A DNA stretch of 64,000 bases from Bacteroidota bacterium (GCA_035506275.1 DATJPT010000006.1:201019-265018), one strand, 5' to 3'; shown: positions 41,217-49,942, counted from the first letter of the stretch. The notes: generated by a model not told the origin, from the letters alone. A program made the numbers and translations.

Positions 41217-42793
41217 TTCGCGCTTTCCCCTTGAGATGGTGAATTCGATGGAAAAGCGGGGGCCGGGACCCGTTGCTTTCCGGTCAGGCTCAGAAGGCCG
41301 CTGATCCTTCCGGGCTGCGCCCAATTGCATGTCCCCTCCATTTGCTGCGAGGATAGATAACGCTGAACCGCAGGGTGGCGAAGCCGGGTGCAAATGTCCG
41401 CGGCACTGAGCCGGTCGTCCGTCGGGATGTACGCGTGGAGCGCCTGGTTTCCCTGCCATCTTCCGGAAAAGATCTTGGGACGATAGGTCTTTCTGCCGAA
41501 CGCTTCCCACATGATCTTATGCCGCAAAAAAGAATACCTGCCGACTCCGAGGAGCGCCCACCAGCAGCCTTTCGAAATCCATGAATTGATGAGCGTTCCT
41601 TTTCGATTTTCAAGAACCGATTTCTGCGACAACAAATAGGCATGAAGCGTTGGTTCTTTCTCAATGTCTGCAGCGCCGAGCGGTTTTCCCGTCTGTTCAT
41701 GATACGGCAAAAGAATAAACCGGTGCGGAACTGGCTCGGTCTCTTCGAAGTTGTCCTTCGCCGCAAGGGGGAAGAGATATTTCGACGGAAGGGGAATCCC
41801 TTTCTTCGAAGCGCTGCTCGCCAATACGACATCCCCGTCCATCGGAGCAAGCGAATCGAAGATGAAGACGCTGTTTGCACCGCAGGTATTCACCCCCTGC
41901 CTCGGCTTCGATTCTGAAGGAACTTCGATCCTGGAAAATGATTCCATGGCGGGGGCTCTCTTCGGTTGAACGCTGAGCGGATCATTCGCATTCCCGGCAG
42001 GCCGGGCAAAATATTTTTTCCAGCGCTCCGATTCGAAGAGAAAGTAAGGGATGGGGAATAATTGTTCCGCATCCCGGCGGAAAACTGCCAGTCCGTATCT
42101 CGTTCCGACTCCGTCGAAGACAGGATGATGCTTAAAGTCGTACACCTGTTCAACCGCAAAGCGTATTTCCCCGAGCTTGTAGTTTCTAAATGTGCTATGC
42201 GCCCCGCCGTTCAGGAGAATGGAAAGAGGCAGGAAGAAGTATGCTCTCCCGTTTTCCGCAAGGTTCTCCGTCAGACTTTTTGCAATGACGAGCGCCGCGA
42301 TGTCGATCCGCGATCCCCCCAGCAGCACGTCTTTCCCATTTTCCACCAGATGGTAGCGCCGGAAATACGGCTTGAGAAATTCCTTGTAGGAAGAAGGGAG
42401 GTCGCAAAAATTCTGCCACGGAGGGTTTCCGACAATGACATCCGCTTTTATTTTCTTTCCGGAAGAGATGTAGTCTTCGCAGGAAAAATTTTTCCGGGGA
42501 AAATCAATGCCGTAAACGCTGCGCATCTTTCGGAAGAAGTTCTCGACGAAATCCTTTTCTCTTTCGACCCCCGTCAGCCGTGACGTCATCTCCTCCGTCA
42601 CCCGCATGCCGCGGTCAACGGCAATTGCGATGAACGCCTCAAGAAAATTCCCTTCGCCTGCCGTCGGGTCGAACACTACTCCCCCTTCCAGCCATTGCCC
42701 GAAGAGACGATTCTTTTCAACAACCCACTTCGCCCATGCGAGCGGAGTGAAAAAAGCGCCTATGCGAGTTGTGTGTGCGGCGGCCGGAGACAT
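41213..42793 (-). CDS. N6-adenine DNA methyltransferase-like protein
   Basis: The protein has 526 residues. The AdoMet motif is VVFDPTAGEGNFL (about 39-51) and the catalytic motif NPPW is at 123-126 (VGNPPWQNF), the (N/D)PP(Y/F/W) signature of adenine-N6 methylases. The rest is a large unrecognised region with aromatic and basic residues (GCWWALLGVGRYSFLRHK, RHPAVQRYL), perhaps for target recognition, as in type IIG-like enzymes, but no nuclease motif was seen. It likely modifies DNA; the target site is unknown. A 7-bp-unit array lies just upstream of its ATG. It is translationally coupled to an M16 peptidase. Confidence 0.8.
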   Translation of the reverse strand: MSPAAAHTTRIGAFFTPLAWAKWVVEKNRLFGQWLEGGVVFDPTAGEGNFLEAFIAIAVDRGMRVTEEMTSRLTGVEREKDFVENFFRKMRSVYGIDFPRKNFSCEDYISSGKKIKADVIVGNPPWQNFCDLPSSYKEFLKPYFRRYHLVENGKDVLLGGSRIDIAALVIAKSLTENLAENGRAYFFLPLSILLNGGAHSTFRNYKLGEIRFAVEQVYDFKHHPVFDGVGTRYGLAVFRRDAEQLFPIPYFLFESERWKKYFARPAGNANDPLSVQPKRAPAMESFSRIEVPSESKPRQGVNTCGANSVFIFDSLAPMDGDVVLASSASKKGIPLPSKYLFPLAAKDNFEETEPVPHRFILLPYHEQTGKPLGAADIEKEPTLHAYLLSQKSVLENRKGTLINSWISKGCWWALLGVGRYSFLRHKIMWEAFGRKTYRPKIFSGRWQGNQALHAYIPTDDRLSAADICTRLRHPAVQRYLSSQQMEGTCNWAQPGRISGLLSLTGKQRVPAPAFPSNSPSQGESAK

Positions 42794-42800
42794 GGGGAAT

Positions 42801-42835
42801 CAAAAATAAAAAATGAAAGAGGAAAAATAAAAAAG
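42801..42835. repeat. Heptad array, A-rich
   Basis: Five 7-base units from 42801 (CAAAAAT, AAAAAAT, GAAAGAG, GAAAAAT, AAAAAAG). It begins 8 bases upstream of the methyltransferase ATG (42793), where a ribosome site would normally lie. Confidence 0.65.
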
Positions 42836-42903
42836 ATTCGCGGACGGTAAAAACTCCCGATCGATACTTGCTTCTTCTTCATTCTCTGTTCACCGTTCGC
42901 TCC

Positions 42904-42938
42904 TTACTGCTCACTGCTTACTGACCACTGCTTACAGC
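42904..42938. repeat. Heptad array, TTACTGC type
   Basis: Five 7-base units from 42904 (TTACTGC, TCACTGC, TTACTGA, CCACTGC, TTACAGC). The TAA stop of the M28 peptidase (42932-42934) lies inside the last unit. Confidence 0.7.
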
Positions 42939-44329
42939 CCTTCCTCCGCGATCTCGTAGGCAAAGATCGCGATCGCAACGGCGCCGAGCTCGAGTTCGCG
43001 CGGATTCACCTTGTCAATCGTATCCTTATCCGAATGATGGTAGTCGAAGTAGCGCTGGGTTTCCGGCTCCAACCCGATCATCGGAACGCCGAATTCTGCC
43101 AGCGGCGAGATATCCGCACCGCCGCCCCCCTTGAGAATGCGGTCCGCGCCGATCTCGGCGAGAGCGGGAGAGAGTTTTTTCAATTTTTCGAACTTCACAG
43201 AATCCGTCGATATGCCGAACCCGAGCGGAGCAAACCCCCCGGCATCCGTTTCGATGGCGGCGATGTCCCTTTCTCCGGCGGGACGTTTTGCGGCAGCATA
43301 TGCTTTCCCGCCGCGCAAGCCGTTTTCCTCATTCATAAAGAGAACGCAGCGGATGGTCCGCTTCGGCTTCAAGCCGAGTTCTTTCAGGAGCCGGAGCGCT
43401 TCCATCGACTGTACGGCTCCCGCCCCGTCGTCGTGCGCCCCCTGTCCTTTATCCCAGCTGTCGAGATGTCCGCCGACGACGATCACTTCCCCCGGCTTCT
43501 CCGTCCCCCGAATTTCACCGATGACGTTTGCCGATTCGACGTCGGGAAGAGTTTCACAGCTCAGGGTCATACTGACGCGGACATCTTTCCCCGACCTCAG
43601 CAATTCGCTCAGCATATTCGCCCCCGCAGTGCTGACCGCCGCGGCAGGGATCTTCGGAACGCCGTCGACGTAATACATTGCCCCCGTGTGGGGAACATCG
43701 TCGATCGCCAGAGACATCGAACGAACGAGAACAGCGCTCGCACCGACTTTCGCCCCTTCAATAGCTCCTTGGCCGCGCTGGTCGACGGCGCCGCCGTAGG
43801 CCGCCATCGTCGAAAATTTTGTTGGATCCATGGGGCGATTATAAAAGACGATCTTCCCTTTGGCTTTCTCCCCCAGATTCTTTGCCTCTTCAAGCGAGTG
43901 GACTTCGATGATGCCGGCTGAAATTCCTTCCTTCGGTGTCCCGACGCTGCCGCCGAGGGCGCAGATCGCAAGGGGCGTTTCTTTGCCCGCATCGATGATC
44001 GATGCGCGTTCTTCGCTCCCCCTTACCCAATGCGGTACCATGACCGGCTGAAGATGGACGGAGTCGAACATGCACTGCTGCATCGTCTTTTTACCCCACT
44101 CGACAGCCCTGGCCGCCTGCGGCGAGCCGCTCAGACGATTGCCGATCGTTCCGGTCAGTTCCGAGAGCATCGAAAATGCGCGAAGCTCGGTAAGTCCTTT
44201 CGCCATCAAAGCGGATGCCGCATCGGCATACGGAGATGCGGGCGCCGGCTGTGGATAAAGGATCGACGATGGAAAAAGAAAAAGGAGTAGAAAGAACGGG
44301 GCAAAAAAACGTCCGAAAGAAAAGTTCAA
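42932..44329 (-). CDS. Secreted M28-family peptidase with PA domain
   Basis: The protein has 465 residues from a TTG at 44329 that has AAGGAGG 5 bases upstream; an ATG at 44368 gives 13 more residues with no ribosome site. A signal peptide follows (FFLLLFLFPSS). Residues about 95-220 form a protease-associated domain. The M28 zinc residues are visible in VGGHLDSWDKGQGAHDDGAG, MNEENGLRGGKAY and near DTDAGGFAPLGF. It is close to carboxypeptidase Q/glutamate-carboxypeptidase-like enzymes that release C-terminal or dipeptide residues. The stop codon lies in a 7-bp-unit array. Confidence 0.9.
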   Translation of the reverse strand: MNFSFGRFFAPFFLLLFLFPSSILYPQPAPASPYADAASALMAKGLTELRAFSMLSELTGTIGNRLSGSPQAARAVEWGKKTMQQCMFDSVHLQPVMVPHWVRGSEERASIIDAGKETPLAICALGGSVGTPKEGISAGIIEVHSLEEAKNLGEKAKGKIVFYNRPMDPTKFSTMAAYGGAVDQRGQGAIEGAKVGASAVLVRSMSLAIDDVPHTGAMYYVDGVPKIPAAAVSTAGANMLSELLRSGKDVRVSMTLSCETLPDVESANVIGEIRGTEKPGEVIVVGGHLDSWDKGQGAHDDGAGAVQSMEALRLLKELGLKPKRTIRCVLFMNEENGLRGGKAYAAAKRPAGERDIAAIETDAGGFAPLGFGISTDSVKFEKLKKLSPALAEIGADRILKGGGGADISPLAEFGVPMIGLEPETQRYFDYHHSDKDTIDKVNPRELELGAVAIAIFAYEIAEEGL

Positions 44330-44517
44330 AACGGCCTCCTTGGATTGGTTGGTGATCCTATATTCCATTTCTTAGTTCTCAGTAAGTGGCGGCAGGAATG
44401 AGTCGCATTTTCGTTTCTCCCAACAAATCGGCATCGTTGATATTCCCTGCTGGATAGTCATGGATGCCTCTCCCGACGTTCTTTGTCTGGAGAAGGATGA
44501 CAGGACCGGGGCCTCCT

Positions 44518-45015
44518 TCACTTCTTCGCGGCTAACGCCTTCTTCAATTTCTTGTATGTCGATTGCATCGACTCGGAGACCAGTTTCGTGTCCGCGAGGG
44601 TGGGCATGAAGTTCGTATCGCCGTTCCACCGCGGGACAAGGTGGAAATGAATATGCTGGTCGATGCCGGCGCCGGCAACGCGCCCGAGGTTTGCGCCGAA
44701 ATTAAATCCTTGCGGCTTCATCGTCTTGTTGAGCGCCTCGATCAACCGCGCCGCGGCGGTCATGACGTCGGCGTGTTCTTCCGCCGAAAGGCGGCCGAAG
44801 TCCGACGTATGCGTGTACGGCACGACCATCACATGACCGCTGTTGTACGGATACAGGTTCATCATCACGAAGCAATATTTCCGGCGGAGCAGGATAAGGC
44901 GGCGTGGATCGTTCTTGTCTTTTGCCGCAGCGCAGAAGAGGCATCCTTCGTCGTTCGGCTTTTTGGAAAACGATCCGATATACTCCGACCGCCATGGAGA
45001 GAAAAGGCGTTCCAT
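44518..45015 (-). CDS. HIT-family protein
   Basis: The protein has 165 residues from the ATG at 45015 (AAAGGAG just before it); the frame up to 45189 reads through a repeat and is not used. The HIT motif HIHFHLVPRW (HxHxHxx) lies near residue 120. The N-terminal CLFCAAAKDKN with a CxxC pair is typical of the HIT/FHIT-like AP4A hydrolase or phosphorylase subgroup, as is NLYPYNSGHVMVVPY. It hydrolyses or transfers nucleotidyl groups; substrate not known. The GCAGATT-type repeat lies 60 bases upstream. Confidence 0.93.
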   Translation of the reverse strand: MERLFSPWRSEYIGSFSKKPNDEGCLFCAAAKDKNDPRRLILLRRKYCFVMMNLYPYNSGHVMVVPYTHTSDFGRLSAEEHADVMTAAARLIEALNKTMKPQGFNFGANLGRVAGAGIDQHIHFHLVPRWNGDTNFMPTLADTKLVSESMQSTYKKLKKALAAKK

Positions 45016-45073
45016 GTTCTCCTTTCTGATATTGGCTGAAGGAATATATGGAGGATCGGGGAGTGAAGCAACG

Positions 45074-45135
45074 GTGATTACGCAGATAGCGCAGATTTTG
45101 CGCAGATTCCAGATGACGCAGATTACAGATGACGT
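45074..45135. repeat. GCAGATT-type dispersed repeat, copy 2
   Basis: Matches copy 1 at 34219 over the first 45 or so bases with a few changes, then diverges. In both places the repeat runs toward the start of a minus-strand gene. Confidence 0.65.
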
Positions 45136-45144
45136 AGTGCATTG

Positions 45145-45214
45145 TCGTAGATCCTTCCAACGGAATGCTTTCGGCATTCGTCGTCGCAAAGGACGCTCCT
45201 CCTCAGGATGACAC
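45145..45214. repeat. Repeat arm with inserted GAATGC-TTTCG-GCATTC hairpin
   Basis: The flanks TAGATCCTTC and CGTCGTCGC match 36755-36775 of the 36601 element. Between them about 21 bases have been gained, forming a hairpin with the stem GAATGC/GCATTC. The right end CCTCAGGATGACA is shared. Confidence 0.6.
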
Positions 45215-45400
45215 GGACCCGGCCTTAGTCATTGTCATTCTGAACGGAGCGAAGCGGAGTGAAGCGGAGTGAAGAATCTATGTCACCACGGCACAGTGAT
45301 ACGCAAGTTCTTCTGATGATGGATCCTACCGTGACGGTAGTGCATTGTCATGGATCCGGCCTCTGTCATTGTCCCATCCTGATCCAAACTGCTTCAATAA

Positions 45401-45430
45401 AAAAGCCTCCGCTGTTCACGGAGGCTTTTC
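45401..45430 (-). terminator. Rho-independent terminator of the NHL-repeat gene
   Basis: A stem GCCTCCG with CGGAGGC and loop of 7; on the minus strand TTTTTT follows. It lies 25 bases after the stop of the gene at 45455. Confidence 0.88.
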
Positions 45431-45454
45431 GATGCACATGTTGTGCCGGTCGGA

Positions 45455-47257
45455 TCACTTCAACAGCATCATCTTTTTTATCTGCGTGGTGTTGCCGCTT
45501 TTCAATTGGTAATAATAAATTCCGCTTGATAATTTCGACGCGTCGAAGGTAAAGGTCTGAGTATCTCCGCCGTTGAACTCGCCGTCCGCCAGCGTGGCAA
45601 CTTCCTGCCCGAGAAGGTTGAAGACCTTCAACGAGGCATGGCCGCTCGTGCCGAGGACGAACGAAATCTTCGTCGACGGGTTGAACGGGTTCGGATAGTT
45701 GTTGTCGAGGAAGATCGTACTCGGCGTTAAGCCGACCGTTGCCTGAATGGCCTGATGATAGACAAAGTTTCCGTTATGGTCGATCTGTTTCAAACGGTAC
45801 GAATACGTTCCGACCCGCACAGAGCCATCGGTGTACGAATAATTCTGCGGCGTGTTGGTCGTTCCGTGTCCCTGCACAAAGGCGACCTTCGCCCAGCCGC
45901 TCGAGGAGTTCCGCTGGATCTCAAAACCGGAGTTATTAATCTCGGTCGCGGTCTTCCAGGAGAGGTTGACAGCTCCGTTCCGAACTTCGGCCGTAAAAGT
46001 GGTGAGTTCAACGGGCAAACTACCAGTCGGAGACGTAAAGCGGATCACGCGGTTATTGCCAGCATCTGCAACCCATAATTGTCCGATGGCGTTCTCAACA
46101 TTAATTCCCCAGGTTCCACCCAAAGTGGCGTTAGTTGTACTATATGGAGCAGAAGAGTTAAGGTCTGTTTGTCCCAGAACATGCGAGGCTGCAGCCCCAT
46201 TTGACAAACTTGACGCGTTGTCAAAAATAACGATCCTGCTGTATCCGTCACCTCCCGGACCGTACCCGTCAGAAACGTACAAAGTCCCATTTCCATCCAC
46301 TGCAACGGCAACTGGATTCTGCAGAAGAGTGCTGCTTGTACCCCCTGTACTGGTCAATGAATCCGGCTCTCCGAGTACGGAAGCTGCAGCAGGAAAGTTT
46401 CCGCTCGATGCAGCGTTCGCGAATCGCATAATGCGGCTGTTGCCGCAGTCGGCAACGTAGAGCGACCCGTCGGGACCGACTGCAACACCGTAAGGAGTGT
46501 TCATTCCCCTGTTACCAGTCACGGGCGAGCCTCCTATGGCGTCAGTATTGGCGGTGCTAGACGTAAAATCTGGCTGGCCAAAAACGGCGCTTGCCTGAGC
46601 TCCACTCCCTCCGTTCGCCGCGTTGTCAAACCTCAGCACGCGATTGTTAGTTGCGTCGGCAACATATAAATTGCCAGCATTATCTACAGCTATCCCGCCA
46701 ACGTAAGACATTCCAGTCCTCGATAAATGGGAAGTTCCGCCGGTATAACTAGACTGTCCCAGGACTCCGTCCGCGTTCGCTCCGCTGCTGATGCTGGAAG
46801 CATTGTTAAACCAGAGGACCCTGCTGTTCCCCGCGTCTGCAATCCATAGTCTCCCTGCGTTATCGACAAAAACCCCCGTGGGATCGTTCAACGCATTTCG
46901 AGCGGCGCTACCTCCTGACCAAGAGGTTAATGTCGAAAAGCCGATCACGGCCTCGGCTGCGCTTGTATCAGGAATATTATTCGTTGTTGTCGTATCCGAA
47001 TAGCGGACAACCCGATTGTTGCTCGCATCCGCTACAAATACTTTTCCTGTCAACGGGGCCACCGCAACGCTGTATGGGGCGCACAATCCAACCGCGGTAG
47101 TATTCGAGGGTCCAGTCTGGCCCGCCGAAGCGAGAGTGAAGTTTGTCTGTCCATACACCAAATCTGCCGCCTGCCCGTCGTTAAACTGCGCGTTGGCCGA
47201 AATGCCCGCAAAAAGAAGGGCCGCAAAAAGAAGTAGTAAAGTTCTCATAGTGGTCAT
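45455..47257 (-). CDS. Type IX-secreted NHL-repeat protein
   Basis: The protein has 600 residues. A signal peptide covers residues 1-23. An NHL beta-propeller follows (about 30-410): repeated VDNAGNLYVADATNNRVLRF, VAVGPDGSLYVADCGNSRIM and similar units. A short Ig/fibronectin-like segment (about 415-510, with PVELTTFTAEVRNGAVNLSW) precedes the type IX sorting domain: NYPNPFNPSTKISF, VFNLLGQEV and a final KMMLLK. It should be exported to the cell surface. NHL propellers bind protein or glycan partners; the target is unknown. A strong terminator follows. Confidence 0.92.
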   Translation of the reverse strand: MTTMRTLLLLFAALLFAGISANAQFNDGQAADLVYGQTNFTLASAGQTGPSNTTAVGLCAPYSVAVAPLTGKVFVADASNNRVVRYSDTTTTNNIPDTSAAEAVIGFSTLTSWSGGSAARNALNDPTGVFVDNAGRLWIADAGNSRVLWFNNASSISSGANADGVLGQSSYTGGTSHLSRTGMSYVGGIAVDNAGNLYVADATNNRVLRFDNAANGGSGAQASAVFGQPDFTSSTANTDAIGGSPVTGNRGMNTPYGVAVGPDGSLYVADCGNSRIMRFANAASSGNFPAAASVLGEPDSLTSTGGTSSTLLQNPVAVAVDGNGTLYVSDGYGPGGDGYSRIVIFDNASSLSNGAAASHVLGQTDLNSSAPYSTTNATLGGTWGINVENAIGQLWVADAGNNRVIRFTSPTGSLPVELTTFTAEVRNGAVNLSWKTATEINNSGFEIQRNSSSGWAKVAFVQGHGTTNTPQNYSYTDGSVRVGTYSYRLKQIDHNGNFVYHQAIQATVGLTPSTIFLDNNYPNPFNPSTKISFVLGTSGHASLKVFNLLGQEVATLADGEFNGGDTQTFTFDASKLSSGIYYYQLKSGNTTQIKKMMLLK

Positions 47258-47413
47258 CGATAAATGTGTGGGTTTGGTGAGTTTAAGCTCCTGATAATCC
47301 GGGCAAAAGCCGATTTCGGTGGTGCGAGATGAAACTTTCTACGAATAAATTAGAGAATGGAGAGGGGATTGTCAAGGGCGGTTCAGGGAGGTGTGACGGC
47401 GGACAGACTTTTA

Positions 47414-47497
47414 CAGTGAACAGTAAACAGTTAGCAATTAACAATTAACAGCTAACAATGAACATTATTCTTAATTTTTGATTCTTAATTTTTCCTT
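47414..47497. repeat. Heptad array running into the recD2 coding end
   Basis: Twelve 7-base units from 47414, CAGTGAA and CAATTAA types turning into CTTAATT and TTTGATT. The TAA stop of recD2 (47471-47473) and its last eight or so codons (encoding KLRIKN at the end) fall within the array. Confidence 0.72.
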
Positions 47498-49624
47498 TAA
47501 CATTGTGTTGCGGCTGCGGACCTCGTCGTTGCGGACGGCGATGGCGAGGGCCTTCATTTCGCCGACCAGGATCAGCAGCTCGCGGGCGCGGGTCACCGCC
47601 GTATAGACGAGGTTGCGCTGCAGCATAATATAGTGGGAGGTGGAAAGCGGGACGATCACCCCCTTGAATTCGTTTCCCTGGCTCTTGTGGATCGTCATCG
47701 CGTAGGCGAGCGTGAGCTCGTCCAGCTGCTCGAACGTGTACTCCACTTTCTTCCCGTAAAAATCGACGATGAGAATGCCGTCGTTCTTGTCAGCCCCGGC
47801 GATGCGCCCAAGGTCGCCGTTGAAAATGTCCTTGTCGTAGTTGTTCTTTGTCTGCATCACCTTATCCCCCAGAAGGAATTTCCGTTCGCTCCCCTGCCAG
47901 CAGACCTTCGCATGTCCGTTCACGGCGCGCTGGAGTTCCTTGTTGAGTTCGCGGACCCCCGCCGCCCCGTTGTGCATCGGAGAAAGAACCTGAATGTCGC
48001 TGAACGGGTCGTACTGATAATTTTGCGGAAGGATCGTTGAACAGAGGCGGACGATCGTCTCCTGCATATGCTCGGGGGATGTCTCTTCGAGGAGTTTGAA
48101 ATCGGGGGAGAAGTCCGGCATTTCTCCGGCATCGATCCTGTGCGAGTTGGAGATGATCGTGCTCTCCTCCGATTGGCGGAAGATGGTATCGAGGCGGACG
48201 GTGCCGATCGTTTTCGAATCGATCAGGTCGCGCAAAACCTGGCCGGGACCGACCGAGGGGAGCTGGTCGACGTCGCCGACGAGGACGAGCTGTGTCTCCG
48301 GCTTCACGGCGTCGAGGAGCGCGGCAAAAAGCTCGATGTCCACCATCGACACTTCGTCGACGATCAGCATATCGCATTCGAGCGGAGCATCGGCGGCGCG
48401 GCGGAAGATGCCGGATTGCGGTTCGTATTCGAGCAGGCGGTGGATCGTTTTCGCCTCGCGGTCCGACAATTCCGAAAGGCGTTTCGCCGCACGGCCGGTC
48501 GGCGCACAGAGGAGGTAATTGACGCCGAGTTCATCCGCGAGCTCGATGATGCCGTTGACGCACAATGTTTTTCCCGTTCCCGGTCCGCCGGTGAGGATCG
48601 TGATCGGTTTCTGGATGGAGTGGAGGATCGCGTCCCGCTGTTTTCCGTCGAACTCGATGCGGTGGCGTTTCTCGATGATCGACAGCGATGCGAGGAGCTT
48701 TCGTTCGGCAAACGGCTTCGGTCCTTTGCGCAGAAGCTGTCCGATCTTCTCGGCCGCTTCCATTTCCGCCTGGTGAAGGGGAAAGGGAAAGAGACGATCC
48801 CCTTCGGCGACGAGAAATCCGTTGCGGATGCTTTCGTCCACGGCACGCTCGACCTTTGCCTCGTCGACCATCAGGAGTTCCGCCGAACGGCGGGCAAGCT
48901 CTTCCCTCGGGAGGTAGCAGTGCCCTGCCGCGCGGCAGGCATCGTTCAGCACGAAGCGTATGCCGGCTTCGAGGCGGTACATGCTTTCGGGCTGGACGCC
49001 GACCTTCTGTGCGATCGCATCGGCGATCTGGAAGCCGATTCCCTGCACGTCCTGAATGAGCTGGTACGGATTGTTTTTCACGACGCCTGCCGCCCCTTTG
49101 CCGTATGCTTTGAAGATCCTGACCGACTGGCTCGTGCTGATGTTGTACGATTTCAGGTACGTCATCACGTCCTGCATTTCCCGAAGCGACGATGCTGACT
49201 CGACGATCTTGTCGAGCTTTTTTCTCCCGACGCCCTCAACCTCCAGAAGCCGCTCGGGGGTCTTGTTGAGGATGTCGAGCGTCTTGAAGCCGAATTTTTT
49301 GACGATGCGCGAGGCGAGCGCCGGCCCGACGCCGTAGATGAGGCCGGAGGCCAGGTATTCTTCGACGCCGTGAAGCGTCGTCGGTTCCTTCACCTCGTAG
49401 GTTTCAAACTGGAATTGTCTCCCGTATTTCGGATGCGTCGTCCATGCGCCCGACAGCGCATACTCATCCCCTTCGCGCGGCTCGATCATATAGCCGACGA
49501 CGGAGACGCTTCCGTCGGAGGTTTTCAGCAGCCCGATGAGGTACCCGTTCTCGTTGTTCGTGAAGATGATCTTGTGAAGGGTTCCCCTGAGCGTATGTTG
49601 TTGGCGTGTTGTCGGAGCTGGCAT
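47471..49624 (-). CDS. recD2: RecD2-type SF1B DNA helicase
   Basis: The protein has 717 residues. The N-terminus has a helix-hairpin-helix-containing region (about 85-215, LIYGVGPALASRIVKKFG and LLEVEGVGRKKLDKIV). The helicase core has Walker A GGPGTGKT (346-352 region), Walker B LIVDEVSMVD, QLVLVGDVDQLPSVGPG and, near the C-terminus, LAYAMTIHKSQGNEFKGV and VYTAVTRARELLILVG. RecD2 enzymes unwind DNA 5'-3' and act in repair without RecBC. No RecB or RecC gene is near. The C-terminal residues derive from a 7-bp-unit array. Confidence 0.95.
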   Translation of the reverse strand: MPAPTTRQQHTLRGTLHKIIFTNNENGYLIGLLKTSDGSVSVVGYMIEPREGDEYALSGAWTTHPKYGRQFQFETYEVKEPTTLHGVEEYLASGLIYGVGPALASRIVKKFGFKTLDILNKTPERLLEVEGVGRKKLDKIVESASSLREMQDVMTYLKSYNISTSQSVRIFKAYGKGAAGVVKNNPYQLIQDVQGIGFQIADAIAQKVGVQPESMYRLEAGIRFVLNDACRAAGHCYLPREELARRSAELLMVDEAKVERAVDESIRNGFLVAEGDRLFPFPLHQAEMEAAEKIGQLLRKGPKPFAERKLLASLSIIEKRHRIEFDGKQRDAILHSIQKPITILTGGPGTGKTLCVNGIIELADELGVNYLLCAPTGRAAKRLSELSDREAKTIHRLLEYEPQSGIFRRAADAPLECDMLIVDEVSMVDIELFAALLDAVKPETQLVLVGDVDQLPSVGPGQVLRDLIDSKTIGTVRLDTIFRQSEESTIISNSHRIDAGEMPDFSPDFKLLEETSPEHMQETIVRLCSTILPQNYQYDPFSDIQVLSPMHNGAAGVRELNKELQRAVNGHAKVCWQGSERKFLLGDKVMQTKNNYDKDIFNGDLGRIAGADKNDGILIVDFYGKKVEYTFEQLDELTLAYAMTIHKSQGNEFKGVIVPLSTSHYIMLQRNLVYTAVTRARELLILVGEMKALAIAVRNDEVRSRNTMLKEKLRIKN

Positions 49625-49669
49625 AGTGTGAGTTGTTCCCCCCTGGTGATAAAAAATTGTGCAAACCGT

Positions 49670-49942
49670 CCTTCGTCTCGCGGCGCTCCGCGAGTCTCGC
49701 TCAGGATGTCCTTCGACTCGTGCTGCTTCGCAGCACTCGCTCAGGATTAACAGGCAAATTGTTCACCCTGAGCAAGTGACCCCGACGAAGTCGGGGGAAC
49801 GCGTCGAAGGGCACCCTGTCGCAACGGGATCCCTTTGAGACGCAATCCCTTCGGGAAAGGTTGTCCTTCATCTCGCCTCGCTTCGCGAGTCTGGCTCAGG
49901 ATGTCGTTCGTCTCGCCTCGCTTCGCGAGGCTCGCTCAGGAT
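49670..49942. repeat. Four copies of a CTCG...CTCGCTCAGGATG hairpin unit
   Basis: Copies lie near 49675-49703, 49711-49746, 49869-49902 and 49909-49942. The outer sequence is constant (TTCG-CTCG and CTCGCTCAGGATG) while the inner palindrome differs: GTGCTGC-TTC-GCAGCAC in one and GCCTCGC-TTC-GCGAGGC in another. A further copy is at about 62345, with GTGCC and GGCAC as stem. Confidence 0.7.
49762..49813. repeat. CCCTGAGC/GTCGAAGGG repeat with one palindromic insert
   Basis: Reads TTCACCCTGAGCAAGTGA, then CCCCGACGAAGTCGGGGG, then AACGCGTCGAAGGGCAC. The middle is a perfect palindrome with a GAA loop. The plain form without insert is seen at 62408-62437. Confidence 0.65.

Larger units (their letters stand above)
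45016..45400. other. Intergenic repeat cluster between HIT and NHL genes
   Basis: No gene. It holds the GCAGATT-type repeat (45074-45135), a copy of the right arm of the 36601 element with a hairpin insert (45145-45214), a TGTCATTCTGA-like end near 45234 with short GGAGTGAAGC repeats (45243-45272), and degenerate copies of TCATTGTC to about 45370. Confidence 0.6.

Noticed and set aside
41217-41510. Upstream extension of the M16 peptidase frame by 98 codons
   Set aside because: It reads through the end of the methyltransferase gene in another frame and has low-complexity Pro/Gly/Arg content; the GTG at 41216 with overlapping stop is better.
45016-45189. N-terminal extension of the HIT protein
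   Set aside because: It is a translation of the GCAGATT-type repeat (giving NLRKICAICVI-like sequence), a common spurious product of this repeat.
48068-49198. 376-codon plus-strand frame opposite recD2
   Set aside because: Shadow frame within a clear helicase gene.
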